The notes: generated from the letters alone by a model not told the origin. A stretch of 64,000 bases of DNA from Adiantum capillus-veneris (GCA_014529385.2 CM043958.1:119469018-119533017); one strand, 5' to 3'. Counted from the first letter of the stretch, positions 1 through 10,882 are shown. Translations and numbers: made by a program.

Positions 1-1589
1 AGAGTCTGTCAGAGTCCATACTGCCTGCAAAGGCTAATATCATCAAGTTATCAAGGAATTAATGCAAGATTTTTCCACTTTTAGTAGATGTGCAATTTAA
101 GAGTATTCAATGCAAAGTTGTGGCATCTTCCAAAAACATGAGAAAGAAATTATGGTATGCCTAATGGTTCAAAAAGGAGTTCCAAAATGCTTGCCAATTG
201 GGCAAATTTTGCTAGCTCAATTAGATGGGTCAAGCAGACTGCAATGAAGTGAAACTTGATAGTCAACTAGCCTTGTGCATTGAAGTAGCACACACCGTTT
301 GCCTTAGATGATTGATGGACGTGTTCTAAAGCTACTGCTTAAACTTCAACCTCAAAGCATCAAATCAACCAAATTCAACACACTCTAGCCTCGAGGCTCA
401 ATCCAACTTGGATCCACAAAACCAATATAGAAAAAAGTCAAAAAAAAATGGCCATAGAGTGGGAAATTGGGTATACGTAGGAAATAAAATCCAAGTTTGC
501 AAAGATTCCATCATTGTGCTAGGATAGGTCATAGGAACATGTCCCCAAAGTATCATCTCCATATGCGACCAAACATGGATTGTGATCCATGTACCTTTTC
601 CGCATTTCTAGACCAAAATCTAGCCATCAACTCCCAAATGCCAAGTAAAGCATAATCACAAAGCTCCAAGTCATTTGGATACCAAAACCCTTGTGAAGAT
701 GCCAAAATGCTCTAAGTCTACAAAAAAATTCCAAATTTTGGCTTAGACCCCAAACCAGTGATCCAAACCGCAAAAATTTTCATCCATAGCATCCTCATAA
801 CATACTAAATCAAATGGTGCAAGCAGATCTTCAAATTGTGTTCCAACATGGATTGTGATCCCTTTCACCCAGCATTGACATGCAACCCATCAACCTAATT
901 CCTATAGTTGTTCTAGTCACACTGGTGACGTTTGGTCAAATCTGAAATTGTTTTGATCAAGTTATGCTCATTTTTCATTTTTTGGTCAAGTTTGCGTTAT
1001 TTCAACTTTTCAACAACATCTCAATCAATTTCCAAGCCTAAACAACTACATTTTTGGTAGCAAGATGCCTCACCAAACAGCTCAAAAGGAGTGGGAAGCT
1101 ACTCTATACAAAGTTGTGGACATCTCCTCAAATGTAAAGGTTGTTGTGCCCTCTGCTTGCCAAGCCTAACTATATTATTATAGAGATAGCGAGAACTAGG
1201 GACATAAATGTCATACTATGGGACAAAGCTTATCAGTGCATGGAGGCTACAAGAGATTGTCAGTCTCTTGGAAAACACGTTCAATCCCTACTTACTCAAA
1301 ACGTCACTCAACCACACGTCAGGCAACAAAATCTAGTCACAACACACCTCTCATCCTTTCACCAAGAAAACAAAGTCCAAACGCAACCAAACTTATAGAA
1401 AGGATAGGTAAAAACTAAAGGAGTGTGCCTAAGGCTTCAAAAACCACTTTTGACCACTTGCCAAAATTGTGATTATTATCTGAAGGGAAAATTTGACTTT
1501 GCTATTTTCAATCCCAAATGCATCTACTAGCTTAGCAATGATGCCCCAACACCCCTCCTATGCATAAAATAAAATTTTGATACGTGAAA
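1..1589. other. Intergenic DNA, no gene recognised
   Basis: No convincing coding region is visible. The short open frames here have no recognisable motif and overlap one another. Two phrases recur: a block around AACATGGATTGTGATCC occurs near 565 and again near 845, and CAAAGTTGTGG occurs near 112 and 1110. That suggests old duplicated or transposon-derived DNA. Confidence 0.5.
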
Positions 1590-2085
1590 TGTGAGATATG
1601 AGTACATTTAGAAGGAGGTTAGACACAACAAAATCATAGATTCATCGCAAGAAACTTACAATGCTGCATAGATCTTTCACTTTCAAATGCAATGGAAGTA
1701 AAGGCACTCCAAACAAACCATTCGAGAGAGTTACGAGCTTCAAAAGAAATAGGGAGAATACACATATCTCTTTGTAAACGCCCGTAGCTTCATTATTCAA
1801 AATGAACTTACAAAAATAATTTAGAAGTTGGCTTTTATACCTTGCCATAAGGTTTTAGGTCAAAAAATAAAGAGATGTGTCAACTTTGTCTCAGCCTAAG
1901 GATTAAGTGATACAATCTAGAATCTTATAGCCCCATTGGATCTGACCCATAATTACATATACAGTTGCTTTGGGAATCAATAAAATAAAGAAGCTTGTGG
2001 TTATAATTGTCCAAATTGAATAGAAAATGAAATATTACATCATTGGCTGATTTCTAGGACATCTTTGTTAGTTGGATTGTTAACA
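1590..2085 (-). mobile_element. LTR of a retrotransposon, minus orientation (left member of an inverted pair)
   Basis: Read on the minus strand this begins TGTTAACAATCC directly after a polypurine run (complement of 2086-2098, AGGAGGGGGAAA), as a 3' LTR does. A TATA-like GGTATAAAAGCC lies inside. Near its end it shares AAGTTTCTTGCGAT with the plus-strand LTR at 4334-4844, and it appears to end in CACA. The end near 1590 is approximate. The polypurine tract and the shared LTR sequence are seen directly; family membership is not determined because no polymerase domain is attached. Confidence 0.55.
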
Positions 2086-2600
2086 TTTCCCCCTCCTATT
2101 TTGCATCATCTGTCATGACACAGCTTCAAAGAATAGGGTAATGGTTTGGCTTTTGTGATTTTTGTCACTTATTTAGAGCTTTGAGGGCATCATAGTACTT
2201 CATTTGTAGCTTCTTATTTGCCTCAGTCAAAAATTTCATGTCGATATGGCACAAATCAAGCTCAATTTTCCACCATGGGAACAAAAATGTGGGAGCGGAA
2301 TGTAAAGGAGCCAGTGTAGAATGCTTCTTCAAATATTTGCATATAATATGATGGCAAAAAGATGACTCTTGCAAAGAGTTCATAGAGCACTTCATTGCTA
2401 GGCTGATTTGACAAGTCATAGAATAATCCTTGGTTGCCCTCCAAGAATACCATCCATGGTGCATCTCTTTGCTTTGCATGATGAAATGTCTGTATACATG
2501 TGAGGATCATTTTGGAGAAGGCAGATTTTGAGCTAGAAAGAGGGCTCAATGGAGATTTTGAGGGAAAGTGGAAACCATCTCCAAGAAGAGTCAAAATTTG
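2086..2600 (-). mobile_element. Internal fragment of the minus-strand LTR element
   Basis: The minus-strand translation of about 2262-2594 is clearly related to the plus-strand translation of about 3813-4120. Both carry TCxQTFH, then AWMxFL or PWMVFL, then GLCYDL or GLFYDL, then ARxIFLPSYY. The segment lies directly inside the minus-oriented LTR at 1590-2085, so it is the 3' internal end of that element. The product is not recognised and no protease, polymerase or integrase motif is visible. It is truncated at about 2600, where sequence of the opposite element begins. Confidence 0.5.
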
Positions 2601-4333
2601 AACTAAACACCCAATGTTCGACGAGAAGGATGAGCCTCGGGCTGGCCTAAAGCATCTCTACCATAAAGAAGAACGACAGTGAGAACATGCCCATGCACAA
2701 GAAGAAGCCAGTACACAAGCTCAAGAGGGTTCAACCAAAGAACCAAAAAACCCTACTACAAAAGTTTCACACTTCTCTCCCACAAATACACCACCACAAC
2801 AAGAGAGTACACTAGAGGAGGCCACTCCCATTGCTACCAATCTGGAACCCGATATCGAACCACTCAAGGAACAAGAGACTGAACCAACTGGTCCCACAGC
2901 AACACCAACTACTCAAGCCAACCAACCAGATGAGCCATTGACTGAGACTCAAGACACAAAAATGGATCAGCCGAAAGCGAGAAACACAAGAACAATGGAG
3001 AATTTAGACGACACAGATGAATGGAGCTAAAGCTTGAGCAGATGCAAAGAAGACAATTTTTAATCAACTTCATGTAGCAAGAAGGAAACTACCAAAAGTA
3101 GATTGCTCAACTTAACGAGGAGTCAAGCAAGATTAAAGAAGTTGTCATGGTGCATGCAACCATTTCAGGAGATGAGCAAGTCACTCCCACAATGCAAGGT
3201 AAGGATACACTTGAGTTCATGGATTGAAGTACCAACCACAGAAGAGGCCACTCTTCCTGAGATTGAAATTTCTCAAGCAAAAGTGGAACCTTCCACTACT
3301 CCAAAAAGCCTAACTGCTGAGGAGGAGGCTGTTTTGCAAAAGTATATCCAAGAGGAAACGGAGACAATTTGGAAGGAGGCAATGCAATGGGAAGAATGGA
3401 TTATACACTCAATCAATGTCAATCTGCTCACGCCCCCCACAATTGATTAAACATGGAATCATCAAGCTCTCCCTTATTCTCTCATTAAATTTGAAGTCCT
3501 CCAAATCAAAGAAAGAGTTCTCAAGGATCTCTAGGCCAATCTTGTACTTCAGCGCCCCAAAAGGCGCGACGTCTGGCTTAACCGGAATCCCAGGTATCTC
3601 ATTTTATCATGTCCAATGCTCGATACGGAGAGTCAAAAATTGGCAACAACACCTTCTTCTCCAATAGAAAAGACCAACCTAGCTTAACTACCCCCGGTTT
3701 CCACCTCCTCCGAATAACCAACCAACAGAGTCATACATGGTGGAGACACTATCTTTGACCATACAATTATTTTGGGGTATCCCAGGTTTGGCATGCATTA
3801 TGCTAGTAAAGATTGCAAAGATGCTCCTCACTTGTTTCCAAACCTTTCATAGGACAGAACAAACAGATGTCGCATGGATGTTCTTCCTCAAAGGCACACA
3901 AGGTCTATGCTATGATCTCTCTGGTCAACCATCTGAAGAAGTCCTTCATGGATTCTACGCAAGGGCCATATTTCTTCCATCATATTATCTACAACCATCT
4001 GAAGAAGTCCTTCATGGATTCTACCCAGGGCCATGTTTCTCCCATAATATTATTTGTAGCCATTTGAAGAAGCATTTTACATGGGATTTTTCACTTATAG
4101 ATCAAAGATCTTCGGCCCTATCATCACAAAACTACGGACTCGGTTTGTTAGCTATTCAGCAATGGAGCTAAAGAATGCAATCAACATGCAATTCATGTCC
4201 ACCAAAGACAAAGAGCTGTGTATCAAGTAACAACAAGGTCTTGAGCATCAAGCAAAGAGAACAGCGATATGAAAGCCCGCCAACCACTACTTAGTAGTTA
4301 TGTTACGGACGACACAGGCAAGGAGGGGGGGAT
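2601..4333 (+). mobile_element. Internal region of a 5'-truncated LTR element, plus orientation
   Basis: This stretch leads into a polypurine run (about 4321-4332) and the LTR at 4334. Its translations are Thr/Glu/Gln-rich (2679-3450) and then match the minus-strand fragment at 2262-2594 (3813-4120). Reading frames are short and broken. No reverse transcriptase, RNase H or integrase motif is seen, so this is a decayed or non-autonomous element whose family cannot be named. Confidence 0.45.
3926..4123 (+). repeat. Three-copy 66-bp tandem repeat inside the LTR element
   Basis: Units begin at 3926, 3992 and about 4058. The first two are nearly identical, each starting CAACCATCTGAAGAAG. The third is diverged. 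The period of 66 keeps the frame, so the related protein segment QPSEEVLHGFY is repeated. Confidence 0.75.
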
Positions 4334-4844
4334 TGTTAGCTTCTTAGCTAACAAGAGCAAAAGAAGAGCATCAAGCAGGGCATCAGGCAGGACTCTACAC
4401 TTTTTTCAAGCCTAGTCATTGTAATCAAACCCATCTTATTATTGAAAATTCCAACAAGTCCAAAGCCATTGTAATGTTATTGAGTACCAGTGAGTCTAAA
4501 GGGGCCAATGGCTTCCACGTTTGTAATTCTATGCAATCTCTTAACCTTATATTGAGCCCCAATTTGTGAGGAATCATTTTTTACACCTTGGCTAAGTTAT
4601 TAAAGCCAATTTTTGTAACTTTAAGGCCTAAGTTTTGGATAATAAAGAGGAAGCGTTGTTGTAGTAGCTCAATGACTGACTACTATTTCTTCAATCTCTC
4701 GTCTCTCTCGCGTACGATATTGCATTGTTGTTTTGACCATAGCAATGCGTTCGCAGGTGAAAGCTCTCTCTTTTAATATAAGTTTCTTGCGATAAAGTGC
4801 GATTTTAGTTGTGCCCGTCTACGATCTATTTTTGTTCCCTACAC
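4334..4844 (+). mobile_element. 3' LTR of a retrotransposon, plus orientation (right member of the inverted pair)
   Basis: The LTR follows the purine run AGGAGGGGGGGAT and begins TGTTAGC. The first 19 bp contain a perfect short hairpin (GTTAGC ... GCTAAC). The end is placed at a CACA near 4844; a few bases either way are possible. It shares AAGTTTCTTGCGAT with the minus LTR at 1590-2085. No matching 5' LTR is in the window. Confidence 0.55.
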
Positions 4845-5620
4845 ACAATACAGGCACTAGAACTGGAATCTGACCTTAGAGATAGATAGAGCACGTCTAG
4901 AGGAAGCTATAGAGCCCTTCTGGGACCAAAATTGACAACCCTAAAGTAGGTTGTTAAAAGTTCTTTCTCTTAAATTATATATTGTGGTCATTGTCTCTTA
5001 TGCCTTGAATTTTGCAAATATTCATCCCTTTGACAAAAGAATATTGGTAGCTAGTGGAATGCATAATGGATATTTTTTATGATGTTGATGCATCAATCGA
5101 TGAACTTCTCTACAAACCTAGTGCTAGAATAGCATGCAAAAAAGGGGGTCATCTGCTATGATCACTTCTACAATTTTCTACACTCTATCAATGGATTTGA
5201 TAGCCTCTGACATCTCCTAATTCCTCCCAATGATATTCAAAATTGTCTAGTACTTGATTCTAAAATCATTGAGTGCTTCAGAGTTGAGCTTCCTCAAGAA
5301 ATTTGAGAGTGCAACATTGCAAGAAAACAAGTAAGTGCTTCTAGTTTCATGCCAATTCATGTCTTATAGACTTCTTTCATCTCAAAGAGGTGAGGAAGAT
5401 AGAGACCATGTTCAATTGCAAGTCAAACTCTACTTGGATTTTCTCGATGCTACATAGGATATCCATGATTCTGACGGTATATTGCATGCATGAGAGCCTC
5501 TCAAAACTTTATAGTTTCCTTCTAATAAATGAGGTGACATCAAGTGAGTGGTTGCTTGGTAGCTATGGCAAGATTTTTCCCTCTCGCATTGTTTCTCAAT
5601 AGACTATAGTCCATTAGACA
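4845..5620. other. Intergenic DNA, nothing recognised
   Basis: No coding region, RNA gene or clear repeat was found. Open frames are short and lack motifs. Confidence 0.5.
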
Positions 5621-5641
5621 CATACATACATATATATATAC

Positions 5642-5735
<94 letters not shown>
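5621..5735. repeat. TA/CATA microsatellite
   Basis: A long run of alternating TA is interspersed with CATA units. ORFs crossing it are runs of Ile/Tyr and are not genes. Confidence 0.95.
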
Positions 5736-5737
<2 letters not shown>

Positions 5738-5754
5738 TATATATAGATGGTCTG

Positions 5755-5820
5755 ACATGCTACAACATGAGAGGGGGGCACCGTTTATTTCTACACCACC
5801 CCTCTCACACTGTAGCATGA
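5755..5820. repeat. Short inverted repeat (hairpin), MITE-like
   Basis: The arm TGCTACAACATGAGAGGGG (5758-5776) is nearly the reverse complement of CCCCTCTCACACTGTAGCA (5799-5817), with a 22-bp loop. The arm resembles the terminal repeats of the hairpin at 6865-6965, so both may be termini of one small transposon family. Confidence 0.6.
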
Positions 5821-5857
5821 GCAGATACATATACATAAATACAATGTGTAAAGACCT

Positions 5858-6229
5858 AGAATCATGTTGTGGCATGATGAGTCTCACCAAAGTGTTGTAC
5901 CACGTGTTGGACATCCGTGAGGGGGTGCACACACTTCCCAATTTAGCACAATTTACAAGGATGGAGGGTCATAAATACAACCGTCATTTTGTTCATATCA
6001 TCATGGTGAAATTTTGGCCCCCATATAAACGTTTAGAAGGTGTAGAATCATGTTGTGGCATGATGAGTCTCACCATAGTGTTCTACCACATGTTGGACAT
6101 CCGCGAGGGGGTGCACACACTTCCTAATTTAGTGCAATTTACAAGGATGAAGGGTCATAAATATAGCCTTCATCTTGTCCGTATCATCATGGTCAAATTG
6201 TCCCCCCCATATAAACGTTCACAAGGTCA
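5858..6229. repeat. Two-copy tandem duplication, 186-bp unit
   Basis: Unit 1 starts at 5858 and unit 2 at 6044, both with AGAATCATGTTGTGGCATGA. The copies match throughout with scattered substitutions. Both end in a block around CCCATATAAACGTT. Confidence 0.85.
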
Positions 6230-6864
6230 CTCTTGTCGACTAACTATTTTCTCATCAACATCTTCACTTAGTTTTCTCTCTTTAGCACCAACACATGCTC
6301 GTTTTTGGAACTAATTGAAATCCTTTTCATTCAACTCCTCTATTTTTGCAAAGTTTTCATTGTCCCATGGCTCATAAAAAGCAGACAACTAGGAAGGTAT
6401 ACCCATTGGAAGGAGGAACAAGCATCCAATGGAGGAACAAGCAGGGAAGGTATTTTGTCCAAAGGATATCAAAACATCAACATCACATGTCATGGGGAAA
6501 AGTCTACCTATGTTATGTTCCACAATAAGGAACTAGGGATACAATTAGAATAGAAGTGTTTTACTTGAGTTTTGTAAACTCCAAAGGCACATTTCACTCA
6601 CAATACCTAAGCTTCCTTTCCAGTGAATTGTCCACAAGATCTGCGGGCACAATTATAGGCCTAATTTTCAATGGCCATAGTGCAATGGGTTTCCTTCATG
6701 AAGCAACCAAGGAATATTTGATCAAGTTTTACCAAGATAGCTACATAATTATTTCACATGCCCACAAGTCAACATTGATGCCATGGGACTCCAACTCCCT
6801 TTGCCTCATTCGATTTATGTATGATAAGACATTTGTCATAGGAATGCATTGAAAAAGGGCCGTC
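6230..6864. other. Intergenic DNA, nothing recognised
   Basis: Several short overlapping open frames (about 60-100 codons) are present, but none shows a known motif. Confidence 0.4.
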
Positions 6865-6965
6865 CCCCTCTCACATTGTGGCATGACAAGCATTATATAC
6901 ATATATATGTACATGTGCATATATATATTTATAATGTTTGTTTCGCACCACAATGAGAGAGGGGC
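6865..6965. mobile_element. Small hairpin element with about 35-bp inverted ends (MITE-like)
   Basis: The left arm CCCCTCTCACATTGTGGC and right arm (reverse complement of CACCACAATGAGAGAGGGG) pair over about 35 bp, with a few mismatches, down to a TATA-rich centre. It has no coding capacity. Flanking target duplication was not clear. Confidence 0.55.
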
Positions 6966-7030
6966 ATGCAGGAAAAATCATACACAATGTCTCATGTTTT
7001 GCCATGAAAATCTATATGTGCATATATATA

Positions 7031-7231
7031 CACACTAAAAACTAAACCAAGCCTCCCTATCGTGTTGTGGAACATTAAAGCATACACAAAAGCGAATGGA
7101 CTATAAAAGATAGACAAAATAAAAAAGATCATAGATTAAAACAAAAAGGATACACACTAACTAAAAACTAAACCAAGCCTCCCTCCCTATCGTGTTTGTG
7201 GAGCATTAAAGCATACACAAAAGCGAATGGA
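7031..7231. repeat. Direct repeat, about 75-bp copies 122 bp apart
   Basis: Copies start at 7031 and 7153 and share CACACTAA, ACTAAACCAAGCCTCCCT, then ATTAAAGCATACACAAAAGC. The second has small insertions. Confidence 0.8.
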
Positions 7232-7739
7232 TTAGATCGTTACTCCTCCTATTTAATCTTTTGTGGCTTTGCACTAGTTGTTGTTGCATTGGCAATTTTT
7301 TTGGGATTTTTTGTCTCCTTCTCGACCTCTACCACCCTTGCTTTAGCCTCCAACTACCTTCTCTCCGCCTCTTCTAACTCGGCGAGTAAACAACTTACCT
7401 GTCCCTTTCTTCTTGTCCACCATTCTTGCCTTACAGATAGATCTCTCTAAGACAAATTATATGCAGTGAGGGTGCTTTGTATGCGTTTTCTGCATCAATG
7501 ATAAGAAAGTTACTACTTTTGCTACAATAAATAACCCTAGTGAGACACATGATACGAGTTTCGTTATAGGATGCATTAGGCTGTGTGCTACATTAAATGC
7601 ACCTCACCCTATGCAATCATCATAGGATTTTTTGAGTTTCCTTATGAGACCAGAGAGTTTGTAACCTATCACACCTCCCAACCTCTTGCACCTTATATAG
7701 TCGAATCTTTGAGCTTGATTCAAACTGGTCCTTGGCCTA

Positions 7740-8300
7740 ATATTACTCCCCTCTTGGAAAAGCATTTTCATCTTCAAAAACAAAAGTGGGAAATTTCTTC
7801 TTAAGAACACAAATGTTTGTCCAAGTGGAACCTTCCTCAGGTCTGTCTTTCCACTTGACTAATGCTTATCGATGCACATGATGATGTGTACGTAGATCAT
7901 GATAGTTGAGAATGAGCTCAGGTTCATATGACTATGTTGGTGATTTAATGAGATCATAGTAAAATTTGTTGGTCAATAACATTGTTCATCCCTATGCAAG
8001 TATTTACGTAAACGACTTACATGAAAAACCGGATGAATACAAGAGAGTGTGTAGGTAAAGAGAGTTTGTAAGCCATATCTCCAACTTGCTTGAGTATCTT
8101 AAAAGGCCCACAATATCTTAGAGATAATTTAGGTGTTGGCCCAATTTTTAGACTTTCTGAATGAATGTTCAAGCACATGTAAAAATACCTCTTCCCCTTT
8201 TGTGAAGGTTACTACCGATGTTTCTCATCAACATAATTTTTGTATCTATCATGTGCTTGTCGAACATTTTGACGAGCAAGTTTCAGCATACATGTGGTCT
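7740..8300 (-). pseudogene. Ty3/gypsy retrotransposon relic: integrase C-terminus and chromodomain-like end
   Basis: The minus strand, read from about 8290 down, gives broken frames with typical Ty3/gypsy integrase-tail motifs: ARQNVRQAHDRYKNYVDEKHR, then a segment ending in YCGPFKILK-like and VGDMAYKLxLP-like text, then HPVFHVSRLRKYL. A chromodomain-like ALVKWKDRPEEGSTW follows, then FEDENAF and a stop. Several stop codons and frame changes interrupt it, so it is dead. The polymerase and the rest of the element are absent. The strand and family call rest on these motifs. Confidence 0.65.
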
Positions 8301-8573
8301 TGAAGAGAATCCTTGACCTGCTGAAGTTTCTCAATTGCCAATCCCACCGTAACTGGTGATCTAAATTGAAAACCATACATACCTCCACCAGTAAGCGAAT
8401 GAGTCCCTAAACATATCCTTTAGCTATAACACTCCGATTTCATACTTTCATATTACTACAAAGGTCCTTCCCATGTAAGAGGGATGTAGAACAATGGCGG
8501 AGTTAACCCTTGTTGGTGATGCAAGCAAATTCTTACTAGCTTTGTGTGATTGTTGTGTGATTGTGAATTAAGG

Positions 8574-8578
<5 letters not shown>

Positions 8579-8619
<41 letters not shown>

Positions 8620-8727
8620 AAAATAAAAAAAATAAAAAAACCATGGACAATTGTGTGCAAATTTCCTATAGAGAGTTTCAAATCAAGCTTTCCAAGATTT
8701 TAACACTCACAATGGCCACTGGATGGA

Positions 8728-8766
<39 letters not shown>

Positions 8767-8787
8767 AAACACACACACACACACACA
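8579..8787. repeat. CT microsatellites with a CA tract, upstream of PRK
   Basis: (CT)n occupies about 8579-8618 and about 8730-8765, followed by (CA)n to about 8787. The intervening 110 bp is unique sequence. ORFs of Leu/Ser or Arg/Glu across these tracts are artefacts. Confidence 0.9.
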
Positions 8788-8820
8788 GACCAGCACCCCG
8801 CGCGCGATAGCTTGCTAGAC

Positions 8821-8821
<1 letters not shown>

Positions 8822-8890
<69 letters not shown>
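8822..8890. repeat. (CT)n(CA)n tract abutting the PRK start codon
   Basis: About 46 bp of CT repeat is followed by about 24 bp of CA repeat, ending 6 bp before the first ATG of PRK. It probably lies in the 5' untranslated leader or core promoter. In plants, GA/CT tracts of this kind are bound by BPC (GAGA-binding) factors; whether that applies here is inference. Confidence 0.8.
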
Positions 8891-8896
8891 ATTGGC

Positions 8897-10233
8897 ATGT
8901 TTGTGGATATGGCTTGTGCAGCAAAACTCGCTCTTTTTTCTTCCTCTTCCTCTTCACCTTCTTCTCAAGGTCAGACGTATATCAAATGTCACTTGTATGC
9001 AACACCACTCTCAGCTCCATGGCGCCCAACCAGCTCATGCAAGAGAACCCGCATGAAGCAGTTCTACATCCAGGCAGCTTCTTCAGAGCCTCCTATCATC
9101 ATAGGCCTCGCCGCCGACTCCGGGTGCGACAAGAGCACATTCATGCGCCGCCTCACAAGCGTTTTCGGGGGCGAGGCGGCCCCTCCAAAGGGCGGTAACC
9201 CGGACTCAAACACTTTGATCAGTGATATGACTACTGTCGTTTGCTTGGATGATTACCACTCTCTGGATCGCACTGGGCGCAAGGAGAAGGGCGTCACCGC
9301 ACTTCACCCGCACGCCAATGATTTCGACCTCATGTATGAACAAGTGAAGGCCATCAAGGAGGGAAGGGCAATTGAAAAGCCCATCTACAACCATGGGACT
9401 GGTTGCCTCGACCCTCCGGAGCGCGTCGATCCGTCTAAGATCTTTGTTATTGAGGGCCTTCATCCAATGTGAGTGAAGTTCATCCATAACTTCCTTGTAT
9501 GGTCATCAATGAAGGTAACATAAAACCTACATCCACCCATAGACACAGTAAGCAACTATTCAATCTTGCATTCATGCATGGCACACTTAGAGCTAATTAC
9601 TCATGCTTATGTGTTCCCCAGGTTTGATGCGCGGGTTTGGGAGCTTCTAGATCTTAGCATTTCTTTGGACATCAGTGACGATGTTAAATTTGCTTGGAAG
9701 ATTCAGGTCAGCAAGGATTATTCTTTCTTTCACCAAGTGGATGTGTGTGTGTACTATGTATGTGTGATTTGCTTGAGCTATGTTATTATTGCAATGTGCT
9801 CAGCGTGATATGGTCAAGCGTGGGCATAGTCTTGAAGGTATCAAGGCGAGCATTGCATCGAGAAAGCGCGACTTTGATGCCTACATAGGGAAAGGTGCAA
9901 ATGTTGAGTGTTCTTGTGGTGGATATTTTACTTCTATGTTGACATTTATAGTCTGTGTCTGTGTGTATGTTTTATGCTTGTGCAGACCCTCAAAAGCAAC
10001 ATGCAGATGTAGTGATACAAGTTCTTCCCACTGAGCTAATTCCAGGTGACAATGAGGGGAAGATCCTGCGCGTGCGCATGATTATGAAAGAGGGGGTGCC
10101 GAATTTCGAGCATGTGTACTTGTTCGATGAGGGCTCTACCATCTCATGGGTGCCATGTGGGAGGAAGCTCACATGCTCTTATCCAGGGATCAAGTTTGCA
10201 TATGGCCCTGAGGTGTATTATGGGCATGAGGTA

Positions 10234-10312
<79 letters not shown>

Positions 10313-10638
10313 GTAAGCACTCTTTTCACTAATTGGTATGCATAATGTCTCTTCTAGCTTGTCTCATTAATGTGTCTCAGGTATCTGTGCTAGAGATGGA
10401 TGGCCAGTTTAACAAATTAGAGGAGCTGATTTATGTGGAAAGCCACCTAAGCAACACTTCCTCCAAGTTCTATGGAGAGATCACACAGCAAATGTTAAGC
10501 CACGCCGATTATCCGGGAAGCAAGAACGGCACTGGCTTCTTCCGGACGATTGTGGGCCTCAAGATTAGAGAAATCTATGAAAGCTTGAGGCTCAAGAAAG
10601 CTGAAAAGAAGGAGCTCACCAAGGTACAAGCATTCTAG
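8897..10638 (+). CDS. PRK: Phosphoribulokinase, chloroplast precursor (5 exons; P-loop glycine replaced)
   Basis: PRK phosphorylates ribulose 5-phosphate with ATP to give the CO2 acceptor of the Calvin cycle, in the chloroplast stroma. Exons: 8897-9468, 9622-9706, 9804-9894, 9986-10230 and 10381-10638, all with GT/AG introns. They join in frame to 416 codons, close to the usual plant precursor of about 400. The Ser-rich N-terminus looks like a transit peptide. ATG 8909 (MACAAKLALFSS) is an equally good start, with G at -3 and +4. Conserved text includes GLAADSGC, CLDDYHSLDR, VIEGLHPM, YLFDEGSTISW, PCGRKLTCSYPG and YVESHLSN. The redox cysteines C77 and C116 (39 apart) and the pair in PCGRKLTC are present. 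The glycine before P-loop Lys79 is Asp78 (codon GAC at 9128), and several other conserved residues are changed. Exon 3 adds Gly-Lys before DPQK. It may be a diverged paralog or a young pseudogene. Confidence 0.93.
10236..10309. repeat. (CT)n(AG)n palindromic microsatellite in PRK intron 4
   Basis: About 44 bp of CT repeat runs directly into about 29 bp of AG repeat, a self-complementary hairpin that starts six bases after the exon 4 donor site. The CT tract followed by CAG also resembles a 3' splice site. Confidence 0.9.
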
Positions 10639-10678
10639 TCTCTATTACATGTTTCTCAAATGGCATCACTCCTTGGTG

Positions 10679-10882
10679 CAAAGTACTTGGCATCTTCATG
10701 TACATATCATCCCTCCCTCTGTGCTCTTTTGTACCACTAAACATGTTCTTCTTGTAGAGATTCAATAGGAATTTAATTACCCATCCATGCCTTTAAGGAA
10801 GTACTTGGCATCTTCATGTACATATCATCCCCCCAACTTTGCTCTCTTGTACCACTAAACATGTTTTTCTTGTAGAGATTTT
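10679..10882. repeat. Two-copy direct repeat downstream of PRK
   Basis: Copies start near 10680 and 10799. They share AGTACTTGGCATCTTCATGT, then ACATATCATCC, then TTGTACCACTAAACATGTT and TTCTTGTAGAGATT. The repeat sits in the 3' untranslated or downstream region, so the gene could have duplicated 3' ends. Confidence 0.85.

Noticed and set aside
5540-5941. 133-codon minus frame
   Set aside because: Most of it is the TA/CATA microsatellite read as Ile/Tyr/Met, and the rest is the hairpin repeat.
5858-6229. CRISPR-like direct repeats
   Set aside because: There are only two long units with no spacer structure, and the DNA is a plant nuclear sequence. It is a plain tandem duplication, as at the other repeat loci.
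8550-8890. Open frames of Leu/Ser or Arg/Glu repeats on both strands
   Set aside because: They are translations of CT and CA microsatellites with no unique coding content.
8897-10638. PRK as a retroposed (processed) copy
   Set aside because: Four introns with good GT/AG sites interrupt it, so it was not made by reverse transcription.
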